From Lutraria lutraria (Eukaryota > Mollusca > Bivalvia > Venerida > Mactridae), in assembly GCA_964023205.1 (NCBI GenBank), contig OZ026835.1, forward strand, positions 6,530,414 through 6,594,413: a stretch of 64,000 nucleotides of DNA, written 5' to 3'. Made by a program: the position numbers and the translations under genes. The notes under the pieces were generated by a model. It was not told the DNA's origin. It was given only the letters and a program-made list of their open reading frames with translations, and did not search any database. Of the stretch, positions 1-10,835 are shown piece by piece (the first letter of the stretch is position 1; each line of letters starts with the position of its first letter).

Positions 1-3000
1 GCAGTCAGGTATATTTTATGCTGCCACTACATTTTTGTTACGGTCTTAAAGAAAAGAAATTGATTCAACGTTGATTTTTCTGTGTGAACAGATTATTATT
101 TATGATGTGCAAGCTTATAATTACTCAACAATCTACTGTCAACTTACCATTATTAGTCATTTCATTGTCCGTTTAAGTATGAAAGATATTTATTTTGGAT
201 AGTAAACACTTTATATACATGACATATGGTTAAAATCATGGTTGTATTGTAACATTTAAGTGCAATTAAAGTATTAAGATAGTCGTTACATCACTGATGT
301 AACATTATTGATACTCATACATTGCTTGGAGTGGACCCACTGTGTCTACATTGCAACATGGAAATAATGCTTCACCAAATGTAGAAACATGTGCAACAAT
401 TCAAAAACATGCTCCTGAAAATAAAAAGGCATGAACAATTCTGATCAATATTGTAGTAAAAAAAACTTTGGTGCCACAATACTTGAATTAAATCATCTGA
501 ATACTTCAGTGTAAGAAATTTAGATAATGTCTAAATTGAGAGATAACAAACTCCTGGGAATCCCAAATCTTTGCTTCATTTAGTAATCTCCTAGTTTTTC
601 CTCATTGATGATGTATTTGTCTGGACATATTGACCTTAATTATTGCTTTATTCTGGGGAAGAATATTTTCAGCTAGCTTTGGTCATCTCGCGGGTTGCAG
701 TTTAACATGTACTATATACATAATTATGTTGGCTAGAAATGTAGATTTTTCTTGTACATTTGTGCCAATTATAAGAAGTCTTAATGGTTTGCAATATGTG
801 TTAGGTGTCAAAACAAGATTCTATGAGTCTGCTGATGTAAAAAATGTCCAATCTGCTTTCCTTTCAGCTATATTATGGACAGGAACATGATAAGTCAGCA
901 CTTTTGTCATACAGTCTGTTCTGAGAATTGTGCCAGTTTGTGTGTTCAAATTGTTTATGTACACGTCAAGCTGTTGTCATTAATGATTTATAAATTGTCT
1001 TTAAAGCTATACAGTACATGCTTACGTGTATGAATTTTTTTTCTTATCAGTTTTAAGTAGCAGTTTGAGAATGAAGGTTGAGCTGTTCGTACGTGCCACC
1101 AAATATCCCTCACTCATTTGTAATGGAATGGTCTTCAGGCGTGATTTGTCAATCGCGTGATGGAAACTATAGGAAACGATGGTGCTAAATTATTTCTGTT
1201 CTTGAAAATGTAAGTCCATGACTGCAGGATCTGATTTCATGATTTTGAAGATTAATTGACTTATCTTGAAGAAGAGAAGATCATCAGGGGGAAGATAGAT
1301 CGATATACCAGAGTGTTATACATAATTGATTGATTCATGATGACCATCATTTCCATTACAATGTAGTATTGTGTCTGTGAAAATTGTAAGATGTCTGGTA
1401 GTTAAGTTGTATTGTATATCATTTATCTGCTGGCAAGACCTTGTTTTTTTAGCTTTAATAGACACTGGTTTGGTTTCCACAGACTGATTTATTTGCATCT
1501 TGTAGTTCTTGTAGAAGATCGTAAGATTTATGTGAAAGGTTTTTATTATCTATGTTACTTATAATGAGGAATCAAACCATGGTATTGATGTATTTTGATA
1601 ATGAAAGCAGTTAATATAAGGACTCAAAACATTTATGCAAACACAAATGTATTAATTTTATTTTTAGTTAAAGAATCCTGCTACTGCTAATGTACTTGCA
1701 ACATCATGGCATTGAACTGTGGGTAACTAATGCCCAATGCTATATATTAACAAAAAATACCTTCATGTGTCATAAATACTGGTTAATAAATAATTTTCAA
1801 TGATAATTTTGATGCCAGATAGTATGGTTTATCATCTTGCCTTTTTTGCTGATGTACTGTAATACATTCAAGCTAATGGATTTTGAACACATATCTTCCC
1901 TTTGGGAGATTTATGTTTATTGTTTTAGGAAATAATGGATTGCCTCAATTTGTTGTGTTATGTTTAATAAATAGCCATTTCCATGTTTACATTGTCTAAA
2001 ACTGCCTGCTGGACATTAAACTAACTTTGTGGCAATTCATCTGACTCAGTTTTGCCTCAGCACAGCTCTTTATTTGCTAAACATCTGAGCTGGAAAAAAG
2101 CTCTTGCATATCTAAGATAGGTCAGTTTTTTACATGCATATGTTATGACCTGGAGTTATAGGCCAGACGGTATTATTTCCCTAGAGATTTCTTGACAGAA
2201 ATACAAGCGCAATATATTACATTATATTCTGGCAGATATACTTATTTTTGTTTATTGAATGTAAGAGAGTAGCTTTTTTTTTTTTTTTTGTCTCCTTTTA
2301 AATGGACAATAGACTGAATATATATTCTTATATCTTAAAACAGATGTGTAATAAAATTACACCCTTTATATATGTTAAAATTTAAGAATAAAGAATTATT
2401 TTGTTGCTTGTCCAAGAGATCTCAGATCTTTGCTGGTTACAGTTTATTAATTAAGTTTAGTTTGAGTACAATTTAAGATCCTGTCTGAGTACCTTTTCTT
2501 TGCTTTAAATCCAGTCACTTGTAATTTCAATGTAATGTACATATATATGTACGTAACCTGGTTTGGTACTGTATGTAAGTCACATATGTTGCTATAGACA
2601 ACAATTTGTTAGATTTAAACATTTTACTCAGACAGTGGACTTAAACCATAAAGTTTCACATGTTTTGTAACACCTGATTAACGAGACATTGTTGATGTTA
2701 ATTTCTGTGTCACCATGAAAGGTTTTATATTGGTACAGAGTTAACAAGGGAAAGTAATCAAGTGCCCTTAATTGTTAATGACTGGGTAAATACTTAAATG
2801 AATGTTCCTGAATGTAAAATAGTGGCATAAAATGTGAATAAATCTGTAAATTGTTAGTGAATTAACTGAATTTTACTGAAGGCTTTTAATTCAGGCCTCA
2901 ATTATCTCAGCACTTTTTCCAACATTAATTTAAGTCTTAACATTTTAAGTCTTTGAAATTTAAACAGTTAATGTACTTGTGGTTTTAGATTGAAATTTAT

Positions 3001-3370
3001 CCTTCAAATTACCTGATAGTCTTAAGCGGGAAACCTGAATACCGAAGCAATTTGTCAAGAAACTTTAGTCCTCATGTTATTTACTTTTCAAATTAAAAGT
3101 AGTGTTTTGGAAGATCTTTTGAAGCTAACTTGATGGTATTGCACTAAGATTTGCTAATTGTTTTTATACTAAACTGAAGTCATTTAGTTCAGTTTGTTAC
3201 TTTGTAGTTGTATAAGTTCATGGGCAGTTAAAATAATACTTACCTAAGAGATGACCAAAAAGACCTGAAATAAAAAATAAATTTGTATTCATTAAAATAA
3301 CTTTATGTATAAAATAGTAATTAATGACTATATAATTTTATACCTGACTTGAACTAAAAAAACACCAAGG

Positions 3371-3573
3371 TAGTGCAGTCACCATCTTTTCGATTGACGG
3401 AAGTGACGAAAATAAGTGGGGGTCCCAGCTTTCCTTCTAATCTGCACATGCTTTCAGGGAACCTTGCTTTCTTTGCGCCCCAACTTTAAACGTTTTGACA
3501 GCTTTTAGAAGGAAAGCCGAGACCCACGCTTATTTTGTCACTTCAGTCAATCGAAAAAATGGCGAGTTCACTA
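3371..3573. mobile_element. MITE with ~70-bp terminal inverted repeats
   Basis: The left arm (3371-3440) and the right arm (3505-3573) are near-perfect reverse complements. Both contain TTTTCGATTGAC, GAAGTGAC and CTTTCCTTCTAA in the same order, and they enclose about 64 bases. There is no coding capacity. Length, arm size and terminal start TAGTG fit a non-autonomous DNA transposon or foldback; the superfamily is not assigned. Confidence 0.8.
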
Positions 3574-5109
3574 CATACACTCTATAAGGGAAAAAATTGA
3601 AGATTTTTCTTTCGACAGATTTGTGTTGTTTGATGAGTGAAATTGAAAAATAACGTCTGTAAACGTATGAAAATCATGGAATCGAGTGTCTATGATTTTA
3701 AATGGCTTCATTCGATCTACATGAACACAAAATTAATAGATTGTCTGATCTAGGTACATTCGTAACCATATGTTAATATGTAAAATCAGGGGTTAGAGTG
3801 GTGATCACCTTTCATGTGAAAAGTAATTCATCATGTCTTGTAATACGTTGAATACATTTCATGTATGTTTTATGGTACAATCACAAGGGTGGCAGAGGGG
3901 GCTCCTTTAAGGTGTAGCTGATGGTGTAATTGTATTGTTATGGTGACACAATTAAGTTACATTACTCTGTGACATCTCACAGTGACATGATGTAACCAAC
4001 AATGTATGAACTGATGATACAAACTAGATTTAACCCATTGATAAGACTTAAGCTTTTAAATTTATCAGCAGAAAATAACTTTTTTGACCTAAATTTCTGC
4101 CTTAATTGAATGAGACCCATGCAGTGTTGTCAGTGAGGGGTTTCAGTCCCTAAAACACTCTCATTGCTTCAAGGTGTAACTCATTTAGATATGTTCATGT
4201 AATCCTTAAATCTAGTATGCCTATGATTTCTGATTACTTTGTATACCTTGAAGATTCATCCGTAAATTTAGGATGTAATTCATGAATGATAAAATATTTC
4301 ACGGTTTTGAAGTTTTAGTGTAAATATTATAATAGTGAATCATCGAAAAAGGTAAACTTTAATGTTAGGTAAAAATGTTAGGTTGTTGGGTGTAAGTTTT
4401 CTAACATTCAATTGATTGTCAAGCTGACCTGCGATGGAAGCAATGTTCAGATACATCATATTTCTTTGGTCTTTTGTGAAAAAATATTTACTTTATGTTA
4501 TTCTAGTGTTGACAAAATATATATACTCAGGTAAGAAATGTGAGATAGACTATTTTGTTATACAGTTAAAATTATGATGAATGAGATTTTGTTGAAAGAC
4601 ATAAATCATTTAATCTTTTGTTAATGTTCAACAACTGAATTCTATTTGTAAAAATCACCTTTTGATCTTCTATTCACCACCTTTCACTGTCTGTCATATT
4701 ATGTCTGTCATATAATTGATATTTCAAACCTACATTTGTATTATAGTCATTGTCAGGTTTCAGTTCCACCTTTTGAAAAATGTAAAGAAGATTAAGTTGT
4801 TTGACTTGTTTTAACCATCTACTCTGTCCCCATGCAGTGCCACAGCTCATTCTAAATCTTTGTTTTCTTATTTTTTTCCTGTATTTTAACTGGTATACAG
4901 TATAATAATACACTGTATAATGATCAAAATTATTGTAACATAACCATGTTCTGTGCAGTGGTGGCCTAAATCATTAATAAACTTATCATATCAGCTTTCT
5001 TCTTGTTCAGTCTATGATATTCAGCTTTCAGTGTCCCCAATACTGCTAACTTAAGAGCCAAGATCACAGGAAATTTGGGATGTGTGCATTGGTGCATTTA
5101 CACCCAGGG

Positions 5110-5258
5110 AACAAACAATACAGAACCAGTAAAAAACTATTTGAAATAATGGAGTGGTGATATAAAAGCTCGGTTCTGCTGTATCTTCTCTCCCCTCTCT
5201 CTGGGGCGGCCCTGAAATGACCGAAGCTGTCAAATGGGCCGTTAAACAACAGATAAAC
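5110..5258 (+). repeat. SINE 3' tail fragment
   Basis: The stretch from 'gaaccagtaaaaa' through 'gctgtcaaatgggccgtt' to 'aaacaac' matches, word for word and in the same order, the tail of the fuller SINE at 39885-40130. The tRNA-like head is missing, so this is a truncated copy. Confidence 0.5.
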
Positions 5259-5787
5259 AATAACATTATACATGTGACCCTGTGACCTGATACTCGTTAT
5301 TGACCTAAAACTTGTATGCAGTTAAGTCAGCTCTGAAATAGTATATTGTTGATATGATAAACTTAATGCGCTTGATGTTGTACCCACTTTAATATCCTGG
5401 GATATTTAATGAAAACATAGCATGATTTCAGTTTGTGACATATGATATTTATATGAGGTCAGCCTGATTAATTCCTTGTAAGAGTACTTAAGCTGCTTAG
5501 TTGTAGAACTGTTAGGGTTAAGCTGATTTTACATTCATTTTTAACTTACAACAAGTTTTTATGTAGATAAGGAATTAGATCTATGAATCACTTGCTTTAT
5601 CATTGTTCTATGTACTCGTTGAAAATTTTACAGTAAAACCTTCTTACAATGTAACTAAAATCATGATGTCGTAATCGTGATTGTACAGCACTTTTGAACG
5701 TGTAATTACATGAAAAAAGGGCTATATAAATATGGGTATAATAATAAATAATAATGATTATAAAGGTCACCTCATTATAAAGATATG

Positions 5788-6005
5788 AATGCTTGGTAGT
5801 CCTGTGGTATTAAGTGCTGGACTACTGAACACAAGGTTGTGGGTTCGAATCTTGGCTCCACTTCCCGAATGTCTCAGACACGCTTTTTCTATCCTCATCC
5901 CAACTATTAACTGAGCCAAGTATTGTGTCTAAAAAGAAACAGTCAAGATAAAAAGGTGAGGTGACATGTAACAGTGCTTTTCATTGGGCACAATAAAGAA
6001 CTTAG
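5788..6005 (+). repeat. tRNA-derived SINE
   Basis: A tRNA-like head has an A-box-like stretch around 'gtggtattaagtgctgg' and a clear B box 'gggttcgaatc'. A body containing 'cctcatcccaactattaac' and 'gagcca' follows and resembles the SINE at 39885-40130. The acceptor stem does not close, so it is not a functional tRNA gene. Confidence 0.65.
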
Positions 6006-6189
6006 AAAAAGATACTATTTATAAGGCCTTGCCTGATTAAGGCCTATTTTTATCAAGGTTTTGTTTATGTTTACAAATCATTTACTACTACTAATTAATA
6101 TAAGTATCTTATGTCAGACTTTGACTTTATTTGTTTTAATTGAATTTGATTGGTCAATTTTCTGAATTGATTTTGAATTCATTTGGTGT

Positions 6190-6500
6190 TCTATATAATT
6201 ATAACCCCACAAACGAAGTTTGAGAGGGGGAAAATTGGAGTCACTTTGTCGGTCCGCATAAAATATCACAAGTTTGTGGAGTGAACTTTAACTTCCACAT
6301 TCTTTAAGTAATTGCAATGAAACTTGAAATCTATTATCACTAGTATGAAGTGTAGATGTGCAAGACACAATTTTCATGCCCAGTGATCCACTCATTGCAG
6401 AGTTATGTCCCCTTGAACTTAGCCATATAGGGTACTATCGCATTCTTAGTGTCAAAGCGGCGGCGGGGGTATTAGTCACCTCTGTGACAAAGCTTTAGTT
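6190..6500. repeat. Interspersed repeat, mollusc type
   Basis: A roughly 300-bp block begins 'aaccccacaaacgaagtttg' and ends 'ggtattagtcacctctgtg'. It is unusually GC-rich at its right end (a gcggcggcggggg-like run) compared with its surroundings. I recognise this style of block as a recurring interspersed repeat of molluscan genomes, but I cannot name the family. No second copy was seen in the window. Confidence 0.4.
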
Positions 6501-8442
6501 TTATTTGATTAATTATGTTTAATAGATTTAGATCAATATCAATTTGTGTTGAACAAGTTGAATTGTATTAAAATCAATGCTCCATGGTTCAACAGACCAT
6601 ATTCAAATTTGTTTCTTGTGTCATATGGTCCATCCTTAAACTGTCTAATATTTTTTAATGAGACAAATTTCATCTAATTCTAACTTAGGTTGTTAAAATT
6701 CCAGAATGTTATGATCCTAACACTCAATAATAGTATTAGAATTTGATACCCCATAAAAGGCATAAAAAGAAATATTTTCTTAATGTTAGTAACCATATAT
6801 GTATACAAACCATTAAAACTGGTGCTGTTAAAACCTTAACAAGATTTAGTAGCTTAGTTAAACAATACTAAAATAGGTCAACAAGTGGGCCTTTTCTGCA
6901 CCAGTGTTGTTAATTGTTACAGCATCAGAAAAGTGTGTCAGTCATAAGAGAAATAATTCTTTCAGCACCCTGTTAGAACTTCAGAACATTATTAAGGAGT
7001 TTATAGACTTGGCTTGTCGGAATGCTACCAGGATTTGTTTTAGGAAATGGGAAAATGCTGCCCGAAAAGGGGGTTCAAAAATACACAAGAGGCAATTAAG
7101 TTTGGGGTATAATTTTACAAGGCAAATAGAGCAAAATCATTAGATAACTATTTGGGTCTCCATGAATTCACTATAACTGTGTTCTACTGTAAATAAAACC
7201 ACTGTCTGATTAATGTTTCCATTATGGTATATGTAATCTTTCAAATGTATTTGATGATGTAGTTACCTCATTTGGTCATTTCTATGTAAATGTAAATCGT
7301 GGGATGGTCACGGATTTTTATTTGCCTAGACTTTATGATATTGCTTATAAACAAACAGATTTAAAGCCCCTTATTTGGCTTCATCATTAATAATGAACTC
7401 TTCACACAACTTTATGGGGACAGGAAATGATTTGTTAGGCTGGGTTTATTTAGAAAGGAAGTTTAAGGTGTCAGGTGTGATAATGGATTGACTCTTAATT
7501 GTGAACTCTAAATACACTGCCTGGAGTCCTGACTCACATTGATGTGTAGTCAGCATACAATATTTGGGGTTAAGGTCATAATTTCAAGTGCGCAACCACA
7601 GATTCTGTCAATTGCGTCTCATTTTGATATTTTAAAGAAAAATACAAATGACAGCGACTGCTGTACCAAAATAGCTCATGTTTCAAACCCTTAATTACAT
7701 ACATACAAATCTGAAAATACTCATTCCTGATACATGGTGAGTATAAGTATCAATTGCATGTTGTATTTCTCTATGTGTTAATGTGATTTCTCCTTGGTGA
7801 CTTTTTGTCTGAAAAGTAAATTGTATTGAATTTTTCTCCAAGATTTCAGTTCAGTTTAAAGTCATTTAGGTGCTTATGTCTTAAAGTCACTTTCTGGACT
7901 CAATCTGAAAGCAACATTCTCTGTGTTGTTTTATTGGTTTTAAATAACAATTGTTTTGTACTCTCCAGTAAATTGAAGCTTCTCGATCAATTCATTGTAA
8001 CAATGATAGAAGGGGTTATAATTATGTTAACTGGAAGCAAGCTGTCTTTCCGTTCTTTGAATTCGTGATGAATATACTGACTGGAATCTTACGCCTCAGA
8101 CATTACCCATGCGGAGAAAAAACAACAATCTATGACATTGCTTGAATTTATAGTCAACGCAAGACTAATAAATATCAGTCCTCCAGCAAAACTTTAAAGA
8201 TGAGGTCTGGTAAAAGTTAGAGAACTAATAGAAATACTGGCTCTCATTCAATGAAATCACTGTGAATTATATTGACAAAGATTTAAGTCAAAATGTATAT
8301 ACCGTGGAGATCAAGTTGAAACATCAGACAATTCAGTGCCATGCATTCATTGTACATTCGAAACGTAATCATACATGCATTGTTATTTTAAATAAAGGCT
8401 ACTGTACGTGCATGTACACAAACACTTTAAAACATATATAAT

Positions 8443-8531
8443 TATACAGTATTTGTTTATCTCAAATTTCGGTTATCTCAAACTAATTTCCACGGTCCCT
8501 AGAAATTTGAGATAACGAGATTCAACTGTAT
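8443..8531. mobile_element. Small MITE with inverted TACAGT termini
   Basis: The left end (atacagt, then tttatctcaaattt) is the inverted complement of the right end (aaatttgagataac, then caactgtat). The element is about 89 bp with no coding capacity. It resembles the TACAGT-ended elements elsewhere in the window in its termini only. Confidence 0.55.
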
Positions 8532-9387
8532 TTGGCCTACACTGATAAAACTGATTGATTTATCAAGGCTTGAACAATGGTTTTCAGGCTTCTTGTCCTT
8601 CTGGACAACCAGCTTACAGTAGTATTTTAACTAGTTCTGCAGCAATTTCATCTCATCCTGAGTCAATTTCTTTCTTGTAATTATGTGCTGACAAGTGGAT
8701 TTGTCTGCCCTCACTGATAAACAATATGAAAGTAATGCTCTTATAAAAATGAAAAATGATCTGGGAGATTCTTGTAGTCTGTCTGTCTTTAAGTTTGATA
8801 TAAACGAATGTTCTTGTGAGTAATTTGTATCTCATTCAGATTTGTCTGTTCAGCAGTCGATACATCATATTGTACAGAATATTACATTATATTGATTTTA
8901 AATAATTCTAGTTAGGAAAAATGAGAATAAAAGTGACTTGATGTTTACCAAATGATCTCTTATAGACATTCCTATGTTAATAAAATGCAACATGATCAAT
9001 TAGTCCTGTTCATTGCTTCTGATCACAGAGTTATCCTAATTTGTCTATAATAATTAGATTTGTTTGATCCTGAAATAGATGTAGGAAAAATAGATGCTGG
9101 TATGACCAGCTCATTTCCTTGCAGACTGGTCAATTATCCATACACTATTAAAGTGACTTCTGGAATAATTTCCGCTATAATATACATTTTGTACCACATA
9201 ATATTATTGCTGTTTTTTAACATATATGGCATATGTTACAATTTTCTAATCTAAATCTAATTTTTGCAGTGTAATTTTCATAATACATGTACATGTATTT
9301 AATATTTCCATTCATGAACATTTTTCTCAATTTTATTTTTATGATGTTTCTTTTTCAAGTATAGTGAAATTAATAGATCTAAAAAAA

Positions 9388-9503
9388 CTGTTAAACCTAC
9401 GTATTATTGGCCACTTCCGAATAAAGGCAACCCTATAAATAAAGGATCATTGATTATTTAGAATCTTTCCCTAGGGTGGCCTTCGTTCACAGATTTGACT
9501 GTA
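9388..9503. mobile_element. TACAGT-type MITE
   Basis: The left end 'ctgttaaacct' and the right end 'atttgactgta' are imperfect inverted repeats. The interior has the family words 'ggccac', 'aataaaggc' and 'gggtggcctt', which are shared with 11031-11173, 31295-31475 and 37602-37780. Confidence 0.55.
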
Positions 9504-9582
9504 ATTTGTATTTGATACATCATTTAATCTTGAACTTCTCTTAAATTGTTGTTAAAATAATTGAAGACCAGTTATGAGATAT

Positions 9583-9796
9583 TTTAGGAACATTGTTTTC
9601 CTGAACGATTCCTAAACTGTTTAAGGAACATTTTAACGATAATTCAAGAACTTTGAGTTCTTAGAAAATTCAAGAACTGCCCTAAACTTGAACAGTTCAA
9701 GTACAAATTACTTGAAGAGCCATCAAGAGCGGATCTTGAACTGTTCTTAAAGTTCTAGAACAATTCATGAACAGTTCTCAATTGTAAGAACTGTGT
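9583..9796. repeat. Array of self-complementary GAAC/GTTC words
   Basis: About 210 bases are built from variants of AGGAACA, CAAGAACT, TTGAACTGTTC and TGAACAGTTC in both orientations, many separated by about 11 bases or a multiple. Single strands can fold in many registers. It has no coding potential. It may be a non-autonomous transposon with subterminal repeats, or a decayed satellite. Confidence 0.6.
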
Positions 9797-10234
9797 TTTG
9801 CAGGAGTAGTGTTCACAGTGAATGTGTCCAGTTTTCTTCAGGCCTCACTTTCTTTCCAGACAGACTGACCTCAAGTATTGCGAGAAATTAATGAGACTTG
9901 TCAGTAACAAAATGTACTGTTTTACTATTTATTGAGAAGTTTCTCTGATAAACTTCCCATGCCATCCAAAATAGAATTACTTTACTTCTCGGACTTGTTT
10001 ATCTCCCCTTGTTGGCTTCTTGTTGTTTTATATACTTTGTCATTGTCAGAGAGATAAATTTGTACATTAATAGATGAAGGTTATGTTCTTCTATGAAATC
10101 TAAAATGTACACAATTATCATTGAGAGTAGAAATCTACTAAATCTGATAAAAGGTTGCATCATTTGATCCTGATGTTTTGGTATGATAATGTAGTATAGT
10201 CACTGTTGATATATACATGTATGTGTGCATGTAT

Positions 10235-10445
10235 AAGGGAAGCTTCCGTTGTTGAGTAGTTACGGTGTCATAATATTTATCACTAAGCCCTCTCAGACAC
10301 CACTGTCAGTTTGAATCTACTGAGGACCTGCCAAGTTACTAAGTCCTGCTAGCTTGCTGAAGGTTGATGATTCTATCCAGTGGTGTGCCTGGGATCTTAT
10401 TCCGTATGAAGATGGTAAAGCGGCAATAATGATATGAATCTAGCT
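10235..10445 (+). repeat. Degenerate tRNA-derived SINE
   Basis: An A-box-like stretch around 'gttgagtagttacggtgtc' is followed by a B-box-like 'agtttgaatctac'. A body with 'aggttgatgattctatccag' comes next, which matches the 'ggttctacccag' part of the SINE at 43905-44140. The copy is old and divergent. It ends about 120 bases before an NHS-family exon. Confidence 0.5.
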
Positions 10446-10569
10446 GTTGGTGCCATGTTTAACCATTGTGAAAAAAGTACATGTATGTAGTAATTATGTG
10501 TTGTTCCACTTTATGAATGTTTGTCATGGATTTGTGTTTATTCTGTATGTGCTAATTTTATGTTTACAG

Positions 10570-10835
10570 CGGAAGGTGACCTCAAACAGTTTACAGCTAT
10601 CACTAACCACCACCAAGCTAGGCATGGATATGATACCAGCCTGTTTGTGTCAACCAATCGTCCACAATGTGTTCAGGACCTGTACAACCTGTCGGCTCCG
10701 AACCCCACCCGGGTGATACGATCAGCTGACTTGTACCGTAAAGATGGTCTCAGTGGATCCAAGATGTTCAAGTGTTGGCCTGTGATCATGAATGAACAAA
10801 GTATTAGTACACCAGACCTCAACATGCCTAGAAGG
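10570..10835 (+). CDS. NHS: NHS-family exon following the WAVE-homology domain
   Basis: The acceptor is 'tgtttacag' and the donor 'gtatgt'. The exon opens with two bases completing a codon and ends in phase 0. It encodes about 88 residues, starting near 'EGDLKQFTAITNHHQ' and containing 'SLFVSTNRPQCVQDLYNLS', which matches the NHS pattern (F-x-x-x-x-RP-x-CV-x-x-L). A methionine-initiated reading from 10521 is possible on paper but would ignore the good acceptor. Confidence 0.85.

Larger units (their letters stand above)
1..10569. other. Non-coding stretch, probably intron 5' of the first visible NHS exon
   Basis: I found no convincing coding exon here. The open frames (for example at 630-890 and 6904-7143) are short, lack splice context that fits and resemble no family I know. 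Because the exon at 10570 opens with the last two bases of a codon, a coding exon must exist upstream, so at least part of this stretch is intron. Its recognisable contents are a 203-bp MITE, SINE pieces, a mollusc-type interspersed repeat, two small MITEs and a GAAC/GTTC word array, all listed separately. Confidence 0.6.

Noticed and set aside
6904..7143. 79-codon open frame with a basic, exon-like composition
   Set aside because: No matching splice sites in phase with the exon at 10570 and no recognisable motif; most likely chance in AT-rich DNA.
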